Shown piece after piece: positions 1 to 7,852 of a stretch of 30,354 nucleotides of DNA. The stretch is from contig DATBWU010000218.1 of the NCBI GenBank assembly GCA_036514635.1, positions 1 through 30,354 on the forward strand, read 5' to 3'. The notes below the pieces were generated by a model. The model was not told the origin of the DNA. It made no database searches and saw nothing but the letters and a program-made list of their open reading frames with translations. Numbering within the stretch: the stretch's first letter is position 1; each line of letters starts with the position of its first letter. The position numbers and the translations under genes were made by a program. Source of the stretch: DASSFZ01 sp036514635 (GTDB taxonomy: Bacteria > Chloroflexota > Anaerolineae > Fen-1058).

Positions 1-1900
1 CGGGCGGCAGGGTCGGCAACAGCGCGCGCGCCTGCGCCAGATCGTCGACGGCGACGAAGTGTCCCAGCAGCGCTTCGACGGCGGGGCGGATCGTCTCGGC
101 GCAGATCACCAGATCGGCGGCGCGCTGCACGTTATCGGCGCGTGCGAAGTCGAGCCGTCGTAACGAGTCGAGCGGCAGGAGGGTGGCGCGCCCGCCGGAT
201 TCGCCGAGATGATCACGCGCCGCTTCGGCCCCGGTCCATTCGTCGATGAGAATGGCCTGCAAGTCGGTGCCGAGCGCGGCTTCGATCGCACGCTCCCAAC
301 CGGGCTGCACGTCGATCTGGCGCGCGAGTGCCCCGCGCACGCCGGGCACTCGCGCCGAGAGGATGCTGCGCGCGCCGTTGTCGAATCCGGCCAGCGTCGC
401 CCGCGCCGCGCGTAGCGCATCGTGGCGGGCGCGCAGTTCCGCTTCGACGCGCAGCGCTTGCGAAGACTCGCCGTCCAGCGCAGCCTGCCGTGCGCGGATC
501 GATTCGAGCCGCTTCGCCAGCTCGCCGCTCTCGGCGCGCCGCGCTTCGATGTGCTTGTTGATCTGAGCGATCTCGGATTCGACCGACGCCAGCATGGCCT
601 GCTGGTCGCCCAGGTCGATGTGAAGCTCGGCGAGCGTGTGCCGGTGCGCGTCGATGTCGGCATCGAGCGCGCGGCGGCGCTCGTCGATCTGCGCGCGCCG
701 ATTGCGCACATCGGCCAGGTCGGATTCCGCGCGCCGCGTCTCGGCCTGCGCCGCGCCGATGGCCTGAACGAGGGACTGCCGCTGCGCCTGCCGCTCTTCG
801 AGCGCGCGCCGCGCGGCTTCGATCTCCTGCGAATGGCTCTCGATGCGGCGCACAATTTCACCCAGGTCGGCCTCTGCGCGCGAGACGCGCCCGGTCTGCG
901 CGGTGATCTGCGCTTCGAGCGGCGCAAGGTCGGCGCGCGCGTCCTCGGCCTGCTGTCCCAGCGAGCGGGCGCGCTCGGACAGGACGGCCAGTTCGCGCTG
1001 GAGCGTTTCGGCTCGCCGGCGCAGCCCGCTCGATTCGCGATGCCACTCGCCCAGCTGCGCGCGAAGTTCCAATTGCCTGCGCCGCAGCGCTTCCAGTCGC
1101 TCGCCGCTGGCGCCAAGCTCGACGCGGCGCTCTTCCACCATCTCGCGATGCACCTGCGCCGCGTCTTTAGCGTCGTGCAGCGCCGCCTGGAGTCGCCCCC
1201 AGTGATACCCGAACCACACGCGCTGCATCTCCTGAAGCTCGGCGGAAAGGCGCGTGTAGTCTTGCGCGCGCCGCGACTGCCGCTCGAGCTGCCGCACGCG
1301 AGGGCCGATCTCGGCCAGGATGTCTTTGACGCGATCGAGGTTGCGCTGCGTCTCTTCGAGCCGCCGCAGCGCGTCTTCGCGCTTGTGCTGGTACAGGCTG
1401 ATGCCCGCCGCCTCCTCGAACAGCGCGCGGCGCTCATCGGCGCGCAGCGAGAGCGCCTGATCGATGAGGCCCTGGCCGATGACCGTGTACGTTCGGCGAG
1501 CCAGGCCGGTCTGCGCCAGCATCTCGGCGATGTCGCGCAGGCGGACTTTGTTGCCGTTGAGCAGGTATTCGTTGTCGCCGTCGCGGTAGGCGCGGCGGCC
1601 AATCGTCACTTCGCTGAACTCGATGGGGAAGAAGCCGTCGGAATTGTCGAGCGTGAGGAAGGCTTCGGCCATGCCGGAGCGCGCGCGGCCTTCGCCGCCG
1701 GCGAAGATCAGGTCTTCGGTCTTCTTGGCGCGCAGCACGGAAAAGGACTGCTCACCCAACACCCAGCGCACGGCATCTGCGACGTTCGATTTGCCGGAAC
1801 CGTTCGGACCGACGATCGCGGTGATGCCGGTCGGGTAGACGAACTCCGTCCGCGAGGCGAAGGTTTTGAAGCCGTGCAGTTCGAGATGCTTGAGTCGCAT
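1..1900 (-). CDS. smc: Chromosome segregation ATPase SMC (3' end outside window)
   Basis: Structural-maintenance-of-chromosomes protein, the core ATPase of bacterial condensin, which organises the origin region with ScpA/ScpB. The ATG at 1898-1900 opens a frame that stays open to the left edge (633 codons). The N-terminus begins MRLKHLELHGFKTFA, with Walker A GPNGSGKS at residues 31-38, then an ABC head ending near residue 160 (Q-loop region around VIGQG). A long charged coiled coil of about 350 residues follows. From about residue 515 a hinge-like domain starts (RVPGVRGALA, GWERAIEAALG). The returning coil, ABC signature and Walker B are beyond the edge. Several long open frames on the other strand here are shadows rich in Arg/Ala. 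A sigma70-type promoter lies about 55-80 bases upstream. Recognition is secure from the Walker A context and the hinge. Confidence 0.95.
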   Translation of the reverse strand, partial: MRLKHLELHGFKTFASRTEFVYPTGITAIVGPNGSGKSNVADAVRWVLGEQSFSVLRAKKTEDLIFAGGEGRARSGMAEAFLTLDNSDGFFPIEFSEVTIGRRAYRDGDNEYLLNGNKVRLRDIAEMLAQTGLARRTYTVIGQGLIDQALSLRADERRALFEEAAGISLYQHKREDALRRLEETQRNLDRVKDILAEIGPRVRQLERQSRRAQDYTRLSAELQEMQRVWFGYHWGRLQAALHDAKDAAQVHREMVEERRVELGASGERLEALRRRQLELRAQLGEWHRESSGLRRRAETLQRELAVLSERARSLGQQAEDARADLAPLEAQITAQTGRVSRAEADLGEIVRRIESHSQEIEAARRALEERQAQRQSLVQAIGAAQAETRRAESDLADVRNRRAQIDERRRALDADIDAHRHTLAELHIDLGDQQAMLASVESEIAQINKHIEARRAESGELAKRLESIRARQAALDGESSQALRVEAELRARHDALRAARATLAGFDNGARSILSARVPGVRGALARQIDVQPGWERAIEAALGTDLQAILIDEWTGAEAARDHLGESGGRATLLPLDSLRRLDFARADNVQRAADLVICAETIRPAVEALLGHFVAVDDLAQARALLPTLPP

Positions 1901-2014
1901 GAAGAGAATGTAGAATGTGGAATGAAGAATGCAGAAATGCAGAGCGGGCGGGATTGTACCGTGAACGAGGGTTCCAGTCAAAGGAGTTGGAGGTTGGAAG
2001 TTGGAGGTTGGACG
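1901..2014. repeat. Two short-period simple repeats in the smc-hemW gap
   Basis: 1901-1940 is a degenerate tandem of GAATG/AGAATG words, and 1985-2010 is a tandem of TTGGAGG/TTGGAAG words. The smc promoter lies between them and the first block forms the smc 5' leader. Related G/T/A words occur at 4486-4517 and 6018-6040. Confidence 0.6.
1953..1981 (-). promoter_or_regulatory. Sigma70-type promoter of smc
   Basis: On the minus strand TTGACT (1976-1981) and TACAAT (1953-1958) are separated by 17 bases. Transcription would start near 1946, giving a leader of about 45 bases without a clear Shine-Dalgarno sequence. Confidence 0.65.
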
Positions 2015-2033
2015 CCCACGCTCGCATACGCAC

Positions 2034-2061
2034 TTGCCGCGTCCGGGCCGGCTGTTATACT
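2034..2061 (+). promoter_or_regulatory. Promoter of hemW, leaderless configuration
   Basis: TTGCCG (2034-2039), a 16-base spacer, then TATACT (2056-2061). Only six bases separate the -10 box from the ATG at 2068, so the expected transcription start falls on the start codon. No ribosome binding site precedes it. Confidence 0.6.
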
Positions 2062-2067
2062 GAGCGC

Positions 2068-3249
2068 ATGAGCGCGGTTGGCGTTTACGTCCATCTTCCC
2101 TTCTGTCACCATCGCTGCACGTATTGCGATTTCAATATCTATGCCGGGATGCGGTCGCTGTACGAGCGCTACGCACGCGCGGTGGCGAGGGACATCGACG
2201 CTGCACCGCGCGGCCTGCGTGCGCCGACGATCTATTTCGGCGGCGGGACGCCGTCGCTGATGCCGATCGAGCACATCGCGCGGATTCTCGATGCGATCCA
2301 CGCGGCGTTCGATGTATCGCCCGATGCCGAGGTCGCGCTGGAAGCGAACCCGCGCACGGAGGATGATGGCTACTTCGATCGGCTGCGTGCGTTGGGTGTG
2401 AATCGCGTCAGTCTAGGGATGCAATCGGCGCTCGATCGCGATTTGCACTTGTTCCGGCGCGGGCACACCTTTGACGACGTGGCGCGCACCGTCCACCTGT
2501 CGCGCACGGCGGGATTCGACAACGTGAACCTCGATCTCATCTACGGCATTCCCGGCCAGTCGCCGGACGATTGGCGCACCACCCTGGAAGCGGCACTGTC
2601 ACTCGACCCGGAACACATCTCGGCGTACTGCCTGCAAGCCGAGGAGGGCACGACGCTGAAGAAATGGATCGCGCAGGGCAAAGTGTCCGCGCCGGACGAC
2701 GATCTCGCCGCCGATATGTTCGAACTCGCCGAGGAGATGCTGGAGGACGCCGGCTTCGTCCACTACGAAATCTCCAATTGGGCAAGAGCCGATCGGAGCG
2801 CGGACTTCAGTCCGCGCGCGCAGGCTGAAGCCGGCACTCCACACTTCGTCAGTGCTCACAACCTGATCTACTGGCGCAACGATCCTTATCTCGGTTTCGG
2901 CTGCGGGGCGCACTCGTGGTTTGAGGGCCGGCGCTTTGCGAAGGTGCGACATCCGCGCGACTACATCGCGGCGATTGAAGCAGGGCGGGGGGTCGAGGCG
3001 GATGTGGAATCCATCGGGCGCGAGTTGGAAATCGGCGAGACGATGATGGTTGGCCTGCGCTTGTTGGAAGAGGGCGTGACGTTCGAGCGGTTCGCAGCGC
3101 GCTTCGGGGTTGATTTGCGCCAAGTCTATCGTGACGTGATCGAGCGGTCATCGCGGATGAACCTGATCGTGCTTGATGCGGAGCGGATCAGGTTGAGTCA
3201 GCAGGGTCGATTGGTGGGCAACCGCGTCTTTAGAGAGTTTCTACCTTGA
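2068..3249 (+). CDS. hemW: Radical SAM heme chaperone HemW (HemN-like)
   Basis: Radical SAM protein of the HemW family, once annotated as oxygen-independent coproporphyrinogen oxidase and now known to carry heme to target proteins. It has 393 residues. The cluster-binding motif C13-x3-C17-x2-C20 follows HLPF, as in the family. YFGGGTPS (SAM-binding glycine motif) comes next, and the family signature HNLIYWRNDPYLGFGCGAHS lies in the second half. There is no N-terminal extension as in true HemN. The start at 2068 is chosen because it begins right at the Cys-motif domain and sits six bases after a -10 box; an upstream in-frame ATG would add a repeat-derived tail. Residues about 242-258, between YEISNWA and HNLIYW, are extra relative to the family and are encoded by a palindromic repeat. 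Divergent from smc. Confidence 0.92.
   Translation: MSAVGVYVHLPFCHHRCTYCDFNIYAGMRSLYERYARAVARDIDAAPRGLRAPTIYFGGGTPSLMPIEHIARILDAIHAAFDVSPDAEVALEANPRTEDDGYFDRLRALGVNRVSLGMQSALDRDLHLFRRGHTFDDVARTVHLSRTAGFDNVNLDLIYGIPGQSPDDWRTTLEAALSLDPEHISAYCLQAEEGTTLKKWIAQGKVSAPDDDLAADMFELAEEMLEDAGFVHYEISNWARADRSADFSPRAQAEAGTPHFVSAHNLIYWRNDPYLGFGCGAHSWFEGRRFAKVRHPRDYIAAIEAGRGVEADVESIGRELEIGETMMVGLRLLEEGVTFERFAARFGVDLRQVYRDVIERSSRMNLIVLDAERIRLSQQGRLVGNRVFREFLP
2798..2835. repeat. Palindromic repeat inserted in frame in hemW
   Basis: GCGCGGACTTCAGTCCGCGC (2798-2817) has two 9-base arms around a TC loop. It is followed by GGCTGAAGCCGGC (2823-2835). The same style of short-loop palindrome with TTCAG/TGAAG words occurs in the intergenic cluster at 23513-23621. 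Here it sits inside a coding frame without breaking it. Confidence 0.65.
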
Positions 3250-3269
3250 CAATGTTACACTTGCTCTAA

Positions 3270-3407
3270 GAGCCTGTCTGAAAAGGCCGCTACAGTCACC
3301 ACCAAGGCACCAAGACACCAAGCCTCTCCAGGTTTTCCTGGTGTTTCTTTGTGTCGCTTGCCCCCTTCAGGGGGTCGAGTCTTGGTGGTGAGTTTTCAGA
3401 CAGGCTC
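3270..3407. mobile_element. MITE-like element with 15-base terminal inverted repeats
   Basis: The left end GAGCCTGTCTGAAAA (3270-3284) is the exact reverse complement of the right end (3393-3407), and TAA flanks both sides (3267-3269 and 3408-3410) as a possible target duplication. A second inner inverted repeat (TCACCACCAAG, 3296-3306, against CTTGGTGGTGA, 3381-3391) extends the stem. At 138 bases it carries no gene. A 3-base TNA duplication and GAGCCTG ends are features known from the IS1031 group of the IS5 family, so an IS5-like transposase could mobilise it; that link is inference. It lies between the convergent ends of hemW and the polyprenyl synthase gene. The rest of this gap (3411-3458) holds a CTCTGCG/CTCGGCG-type simple repeat. 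Confidence 0.7.
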
Positions 3408-3458
3408 TAAGCCCGCGCCCTCTGCGCTCTCGGCGTCTCGGCGGTGAAAGAGGTTTTC

Positions 3459-4466
3459 CTAGGCGCGCCTCCCCAACAGGCTCTGTGCCAGTTCGCGCAG
3501 TGCGAGGCCGGCATCGCCTTGGGGCGCAGCCGCGTCGAGCGCGGCCATCGCGGCCTGCGTGTACTCACTTGCGACAGTCTCGGTGTACTCCTTCGCACCG
3601 GCGCGCTCCAACGCCTTGACCGTGCGCGCCACGTCGATCTCGCGCCCGGTGTACAGCGCGCGTAGTTCTTCGCTTTTCTCCAGGCCGTACAACACCGGCA
3701 GCGATTTCTTGCGAGTGGCGATGTCGCTGGCCGCCGACTTGCCGGTGACCGCTGGATCGCCCCAGATGCCGAGCAGGTCGTCTTCGATCTGGAAGGCCAG
3801 TCCCAAGCCGCGCCCGAAGGCCGCGTAGCGCTCGACCCGATCACTGCCGGCGAGCAGTGCGCCGATCGCCGCCGCGCCCGATACCAGCGCCGCCGTCTTG
3901 CCGTCGATCATCTCGAGATACTCTTCAATCGAAACCGCGTCGCGCGCCTCGAAACTCAGGTCGAGGAACTGGCCGCGTGTCAGGTGCAGGCACGTCCGGT
4001 CGAAGCGGATGCGAACCGCCAGTTGCCGATCGGGCGGCACGTCGAGATCGGCCAGCCGATCGAAGGCCATGTGCGCGATGGTGAACAGCGCATCGCCGGC
4101 ATTGATCGCCTGCGGGACGCCCCACACTTTCCACAAGGTCAACCGGCCGCGCCGCAGGTCGGATCGATCCTCCACGTCGTCGTGAATGAGCGAGAAGTTG
4201 TGCAGCAACTCGATGGCCGCCGCCGCCGGCTGCGCGGCATTTGGATCGCCGCCGGCCGCTTCGCAGATCAGCAGGCACAGCATCGGGCGAATGCGCTTGC
4301 CGCCGGAATTCTCGGTCGGGTTGAACTGGAGGTCGGCCCAGCCTAAGTGATAGTGCAGCATACCCAAGAAGGCTATGTGGGCCGGGTCATGCGCCGCGCC
4401 GACCGTCTCTCTCATCTCGTCGTCGATGCGGGGTAACCAGCGTGCGAAGTAGTGTTGTAGGGACAT
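3459..4466 (-). CDS. Polyprenyl diphosphate synthase (GGPP/FPP synthase type)
   Basis: Trans-isoprenyl diphosphate synthase that condenses IPP with allylic diphosphates in the cytoplasm. It has 335 residues, the usual length. GGKRIRP at residues 55-61 is the IPP-binding motif. The first Asp-rich motif DDVED is at 96-100 and the second, EDDLLGIWGD, at 228-237. KSLPVLY (254-260) is the conserved lysine segment. The residue five before the first Asp motif is Phe91 and there is no two-residue insertion in that motif; product length (C15, C20 or longer) cannot be fixed from sequence alone. It lies 51 bases downstream of the IPP isomerase gene on the same strand, so substrate and product enzymes are probably co-transcribed. 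Confidence 0.92.
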   Translation of the reverse strand: MSLQHYFARWLPRIDDEMRETVGAAHDPAHIAFLGMLHYHLGWADLQFNPTENSGGKRIRPMLCLLICEAAGGDPNAAQPAAAAIELLHNFSLIHDDVEDRSDLRRGRLTLWKVWGVPQAINAGDALFTIAHMAFDRLADLDVPPDRQLAVRIRFDRTCLHLTRGQFLDLSFEARDAVSIEEYLEMIDGKTAALVSGAAAIGALLAGSDRVERYAAFGRGLGLAFQIEDDLLGIWGDPAVTGKSAASDIATRKKSLPVLYGLEKSEELRALYTGREIDVARTVKALERAGAKEYTETVASEYTQAAMAALDAAAPQGDAGLALRELAQSLLGRRA

Positions 4467-4485
4467 GTGGAGTGGGCGGCCAATG

Positions 4486-4517
4486 ATGGTTGGATGGTTG
4501 GATAGTTGGTTGGTTGG
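4486..4517. repeat. TTGGATGG-type simple repeat
   Basis: A run of TTGGATGG / TTGGTTGG words fills the space between the IPP isomerase stop codon and the polyprenyl synthase start. It belongs to the same loose family as the words at 1985-2010 and 6018-6040. Confidence 0.55.
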
Positions 4518-5537
4518 TCAGGTGCGAACGAGCGGCGTTTGGCGGAGGGCGGCTAAGTCGCGCGCACTTGCAGCGAACATGGCGATGCGCAGCACGCGGA
4601 TCGTCTCTTCGGCGGTCTCGCATGCGGCGTCCGCAGAGACGGCGGCGGCTTTCAAGAATGGCCCGGCCATGCCGCCGAGATTCGCGCCGAGCGCAATCGC
4701 TTTGGCGATGTCGATGCCGGACCGGATTCCGCCGCTGGCGATGAGGGGTAAATCGGGCGAGACGCGGCGCACCAGCTGAATCGATTCGGTCGTCGGGATG
4801 CCCCAGTCGCGGAACGTCGCCGCTATGCGCTTGTGCAGATCAGTCGGTGCGCGGTGCATCTCGACCTGGCTCCACGACGTGCCGCCCGATCCCGCCACAT
4901 CGATCGCCGACACGCCCGCGTCGATCAGCAATCGCGCCGTGCGATCCGAGATGCCCCAGCCGACTTCCTTGGCGATGACCGGCACGTCAATCTGCCTGCA
5001 CACGGCTTCGATTTTGCGGGCAAGATCGGAGAAGTTCACATCGCCTTCAGGCTGGACGGCTTCTTGCAGCGGGTTGAGATGCAAGACCAGCGCATCGGCC
5101 CGGATCATCTCGACGACGCGGCGGCACTCGTCGATGCCGTAGCCGTAGTTGAACTGCACCGCGCCCAGGTTCGCGAAGAGCAAAATGTCGGGTGCGACAT
5201 CGCGCACGGTGAAGGTATCGACCTTTTCGGGATGCACCAACCCGGCGCGCTGCGAGCCGAGTCCCATGGCGATGCCGTATCGCTGCGCAGTGATGGCGAG
5301 GTTGCCGTTGATCTGCCGGGCTTGCTCGGTGCCGCCGGTCATGCACGAGATCAACAACGGCGCGTTGAGACGCTTGCCGAGAAACGTGGTCGTGAGATCG
5401 ATGTCGGCCAGGTTGAGCTCGGGCAGGGCTTGATGGACGAATCGGTAGCGCTCGAAACCGACGCTCAAGCGGTCGAAATTCACATCTTCTTCGAGGTTAA
5501 TGCGGATGTGATCGGCCTTGCGCTGTTCGACGCTCAT
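4518..5537 (-). CDS. fni: Type 2 isopentenyl-diphosphate delta-isomerase (FMN-dependent)
   Basis: Interconverts IPP and DMAPP using reduced FMN, supplying the allylic primer for the downstream polyprenyl synthase. It has 339 residues from the ATG at 5537, chosen because MSVEQRKADHI matches the family start (RKxDHI); an in-frame start 24 bases upstream is less likely. SCMTGG, GLGSQRAG, LHLNPLQEAVQPEGD and KEVGWGIS are recognisable family motifs, and the TIM-barrel phosphate/flavin loops AGSGGTSW and ASGGIRSGIDIAKAIALGA follow in order. All key segments are present. Its promoter faces away from that of acpP. Confidence 0.94.
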   Translation of the reverse strand: MSVEQRKADHIRINLEEDVNFDRLSVGFERYRFVHQALPELNLADIDLTTTFLGKRLNAPLLISCMTGGTEQARQINGNLAITAQRYGIAMGLGSQRAGLVHPEKVDTFTVRDVAPDILLFANLGAVQFNYGYGIDECRRVVEMIRADALVLHLNPLQEAVQPEGDVNFSDLARKIEAVCRQIDVPVIAKEVGWGISDRTARLLIDAGVSAIDVAGSGGTSWSQVEMHRAPTDLHKRIAATFRDWGIPTTESIQLVRRVSPDLPLIASGGIRSGIDIAKAIALGANLGGMAGPFLKAAAVSADAACETAEETIRVLRIAMFAASARDLAALRQTPLVRT

Positions 5538-5601
5538 GGCTTCTCTCGAAGTGGTGCGCAACTTTCCGCGCGGCGTGGGGTTTGAATCGTGTGGCGGCGC
5601 A

Positions 5602-5629
5602 AGTCTAACACGTCCTCAGGTGTTGTCAA
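5602..5629 (-). promoter_or_regulatory. Promoter of the isomerase-polyprenyl synthase unit
   Basis: Minus strand TTGACA (5624-5629), 16-base spacer, TAGACT (5602-5607). Its -35 box is only 20 bases from the -35 box of the divergent acpP promoter. Confidence 0.65.
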
Positions 5630-5649
5630 GCCTTTTGCGCCGAACTCGC

Positions 5650-5677
5650 TTGACAATCTCAATCAGCCGGTTAAAAT
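5650..5677 (+). promoter_or_regulatory. Promoter of acpP
   Basis: TTGACA (5650-5655), 16-base spacer, TAAAAT (5672-5677), followed by a short leader with an AAGGAGG ribosome site at 5705-5711. Confidence 0.75.
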
Positions 5678-5717
5678 ACGGCTATTCTTCACGGGGGAAC
5701 CCTTAAGGAGGGGCCAC

Positions 5718-5960
5718 ATGACGGACACATTTGACCGCATCAAGGGCATCATTGTCGAATTGTTGGGCGTTGACGCCAGCAAGGTCACATCGGAAGCGCG
5801 TTTCCGAGAAGATCTCGAAGCCGACTCGCTCGACCTGGTCGAGTTGATCATGGCGTTTGAAGAAGAGTTCGGCGGTGAGATCTCCGACGAAGATGCCCAG
5901 ACGATTACCACGGTCGGCCAGGCGGTCGAGTATATCCAAACGCGTATGGTCACTAAGTAG
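5718..5960 (+). CDS. acpP: Acyl carrier protein
   Basis: Small acidic carrier of growing acyl chains in type II fatty-acid synthesis. It has 80 residues, standard length. The phosphopantetheine attachment site is Ser37 in EADSLDLVEL, inside a four-helix acidic protein. The ATG at 5718 follows a strong AAGGAGG site with seven bases between. It is a single-gene unit with its own promoter upstream and an intrinsic terminator downstream, so it is probably expressed at a high level. The partner enzymes FabF and PlsX are about 16 kb away in this window rather than adjacent. Confidence 0.96.
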   Translation: MTDTFDRIKGIIVELLGVDASKVTSEARFREDLEADSLDLVELIMAFEEEFGGEISDEDAQTITTVGQAVEYIQTRMVTK

Positions 5961-5981
5961 GTCGTGTTCTGCCCACTCGCC

Positions 5982-6020
5982 GGGCCGCGATCGATGACCG
6001 ATCGACGGCCCGTTTTGTTT
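5982..6020 (+). terminator. Intrinsic terminator after acpP
   Basis: GGGCCGCGATCG pairs with CGATCGACGGCCC across a short ATGAC loop with one bulge (5982-6011), followed by CGTTTTGTTT. Confidence 0.8.
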
Positions 6021-6040
6021 GATAGTTGGATGGTTTGATG
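6018..6040. repeat. Short TTGGATGG-type repeat
   Basis: GATAGTTGGATGGTTTGATG directly follows the acpP terminator; same word family as 4486-4517. Confidence 0.4.
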
Positions 6041-6054
6041 TTCAGGGAGGAGTC

Positions 6055-6534
6055 GTGGAAGGCAAACGTGTCTCCGAGTCGAGTGTGACGCTGGCGCAGT
6101 TCATGCAGCCTGAACACGCTAATCCGCTCGGCAACGTGCATGGCGGCTGGCTGATGAAGTTGATCGACGAAGCCGGCGGCCTGTGCGCCACGCGCCACGC
6201 GCGCCGGCCTGCGGTGACGGTCGCCGTAGACTCGTTGACTTTTCTGGAGCCGGTGCATGTCGGCGATCTGGTCACCTTCACCGCGCGCCTGACCTACGCC
6301 GGCCGCACGTCGATGGAAGCGGAAGTTCACGTTGAAGCCGAGAACATCCTCACCGGGCGGCGCACACACACCAACAGTGCATACCTGGTGTACGTGGCGC
6401 TCGGCGACGATAACCGCCCCGCCGAAGTTCCCCCGCTGATTCTGGAAACCGACGACGAACGCAACCGATACGAACTTGCCAGGCAACGCCAAGCGGAGCG
6501 CCTGGCTCGCCGCGCCCGCGAGCAGGGAAGATGA
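6055..6534 (+). CDS. Hotdog-fold acyl-CoA thioesterase (YciA/BACH type)
   Basis: Acyl-CoA hydrolase of the hotdog superfamily that releases free CoA and acid; substrate chain length is unknown. It has 159 residues from GTG at 6055. A GGAGG site ends five bases before this GTG; an in-frame ATT/ATG-like start further upstream would lie in the repeat and lacks a site. The family core N-P-x-G-x-V-HGG-x-L-M-x-x-x-DEAG is seen as NPLGNVHGGWLMKLIDEAGG. The next strands, VAVDSLTFLEPVHVGDLVTFTA and SMEAEVHVEAEN, match BACH/YciA enzymes. The C-terminus is a charged Arg-rich helix. It lies on the same strand as acpP but past its terminator. Confidence 0.88.
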   Translation: MEGKRVSESSVTLAQFMQPEHANPLGNVHGGWLMKLIDEAGGLCATRHARRPAVTVAVDSLTFLEPVHVGDLVTFTARLTYAGRTSMEAEVHVEAENILTGRRTHTNSAYLVYVALGDDNRPAEVPPLILETDDERNRYELARQRQAERLARRAREQGR

Positions 6535-6536
6535 TT

Positions 6537-6575
6537 TAACCGCAGAGAGCGCGGAGAATGCGGAGAAATCTGTGG
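6537..6575. repeat. GCAGAGAGCGCGGAGAA-type simple repeat
   Basis: CCGCAGAGAGCGCGGAGAA and similar words occupy the start of the gap after the thioesterase gene. Comparable CGGAG/CGCAGAG words occur at 3415-3445 and 11694-11757. Confidence 0.45.
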
Positions 6576-6660
6576 TCAAACCCCGCGCTTCGCGTCTGCA
6601 TCTCGGCGGATTCGTATTCGTTTATCGGTTGCCCATTCGTTGCCGTAGATTCGCAGATGG

Positions 6661-6666
6661 TATAAT
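6661..6666 (+). promoter_or_regulatory. -10 box of the BchI-like gene, leaderless configuration
   Basis: A perfect TATAAT ends six bases before the GTG start at 6673. A TTGCC-type -35 lies 15-16 bases upstream. No ribosome site precedes the start, so the mRNA is probably leaderless. Confidence 0.6.
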
Positions 6667-6672
6667 CGAGCC

Positions 6673-7848
6673 GTGGCGATTGAGAAACCCACCTCGCAGC
6701 TTCTACGCATCCTGGAGAGCGCAAGCCCGGCTCAGCGCGTTCTGAAGGCTCGCCGTCCCGATCGCTATCTGGCCGACTCGGTTCGCTTCCCCTTCCTGGC
6801 GCTGGTCGGCCAGCCGGAGATGAAGCTGGCGCTGATCCTGGCGCTCGTCAATCCGAACGTGGGCGGCGTGTTGCTGATCGGCCCGCGCGGCACGGGCAAG
6901 ACGACCGCCGTGCGTGGGTTGATCGATCTGCTGCCCCAGGTTCAGCGCGGCACGTGCGTCAACGGGCTGGGCTGCGAGCCGGACGCGGCCTTTGCGCTCG
7001 GCATCGATGCGGTGTGCACCGACTGCGCGACGCGGCTGGGACGCGGCGAATCGATCACGGCTCCCGATCGGATGCGGCTGGTCGAGCTGCCGCTCAACGC
7101 GCGGCTGGACGACGTGGTCGGCGGGGTCGATGAGCGCGTGGCGCTGGAGCAGAATCGGGTTCGGGTAGTCCCCGGCCTCTTGTCGTCGGCGGATCAGAAC
7201 CTGCTGCACATCGACGAAGTGAACCTGCTGGAGAGCGCCATCGCCGATGCGATCCTCGATGCGGCGGCGCAGGGACAATACACTGTGCGGCGCGGCCCGT
7301 TGTCGGCGACGTATCGCGCGCGATTGGTACTGATCGGCTCGATGAACCCGGAAGAGGGACGGCTGCGCCCGCAGATTCAAGATCGATTTGGGTTACGTGT
7401 GCTCGTTCGAGGGTTGCCCGATCCCGAAGCGCGATTGGAGATTTATCATCGCGTGCGTGATTTCCGCTTGAATCCGCACGCGGTGATCGCGGCGTGGTGG
7501 GACGAAACGCGCATTGTCGCCGAGGAGGTCGCCGCCGCGCGCGAGACGCTGCGCGAGGTGACCATTCCGCACGCGATAGAGCAGATCGGACTGAAGTGGA
7601 TTCGGGACCTGTGCATCGATTCGCACCGTGCCGAGGTGACCTTGTTTGAGGGCGCGCGCGCGCGGGCGGCGGTGGACGATCGCAAGGAAGTCATGCGGGA
7701 AGACTTAGCGGCCGTCGCGCCGATGGCCTTGCGCCAGCGCCGCAGCCCGTTCATCGTTGAATACTTTGCCGATCAGCGCGAAGAAGAAGCCGAGATCGCG
7801 CGCGTCATTCATCTGCCTGTGCGCAAGACCCGCTCGCGCCGAAAGTGA
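6673..7848 (+). CDS. Magnesium-chelatase subunit I-like AAA+ ATPase
   Basis: AAA+ ATPase of the BchI/ChlI (MoxR-related) group, 391 residues. Walker A is GPRGTGKT at 70-77 and Walker B LLHIDEVN at 177-184, followed by a sensor-1 Asn (GSMNPEEG) and a C-terminal arginine-finger region (QIQDRFGLRV). A four-cysteine insertion (Cys95, 101, 115, 118) lies between Walker A and B and could bind metal; this is common in the BchI branch. True chelatases need BchD and BchH partners, neither of which is here, so a role in pigment synthesis is not supported; assembly or metal insertion for another protein is equally possible. A membrane protein gene follows after four bases and is probably co-transcribed. 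Confidence 0.82.
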   Translation: MAIEKPTSQLLRILESASPAQRVLKARRPDRYLADSVRFPFLALVGQPEMKLALILALVNPNVGGVLLIGPRGTGKTTAVRGLIDLLPQVQRGTCVNGLGCEPDAAFALGIDAVCTDCATRLGRGESITAPDRMRLVELPLNARLDDVVGGVDERVALEQNRVRVVPGLLSSADQNLLHIDEVNLLESAIADAILDAAAQGQYTVRRGPLSATYRARLVLIGSMNPEEGRLRPQIQDRFGLRVLVRGLPDPEARLEIYHRVRDFRLNPHAVIAAWWDETRIVAEEVAAARETLREVTIPHAIEQIGLKWIRDLCIDSHRAEVTLFEGARARAAVDDRKEVMREDLAAVAPMALRQRRSPFIVEYFADQREEEAEIARVIHLPVRKTRSRRK

Positions 7849-7852
7849 CTCC

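Noticed and set aside
422..2071. 549-codon plus-strand open frame opposite smc
   Set aside because: It is the antisense of a clearly recognisable SMC head, coil and hinge; its translation is rich in Arg, Ala and Leu with no motif. A GC-rich shadow.
4833..5585. 250-codon plus-strand open frame opposite the IPP isomerase
   Set aside because: Shadow of a conserved enzyme; its start and composition are not gene-like.
6673..7848. Evidence for photosynthesis from the BchI-like gene
   Set aside because: BchI-like ATPases occur in non-phototrophs, and no other pigment gene is present; hemW is a general heme gene.
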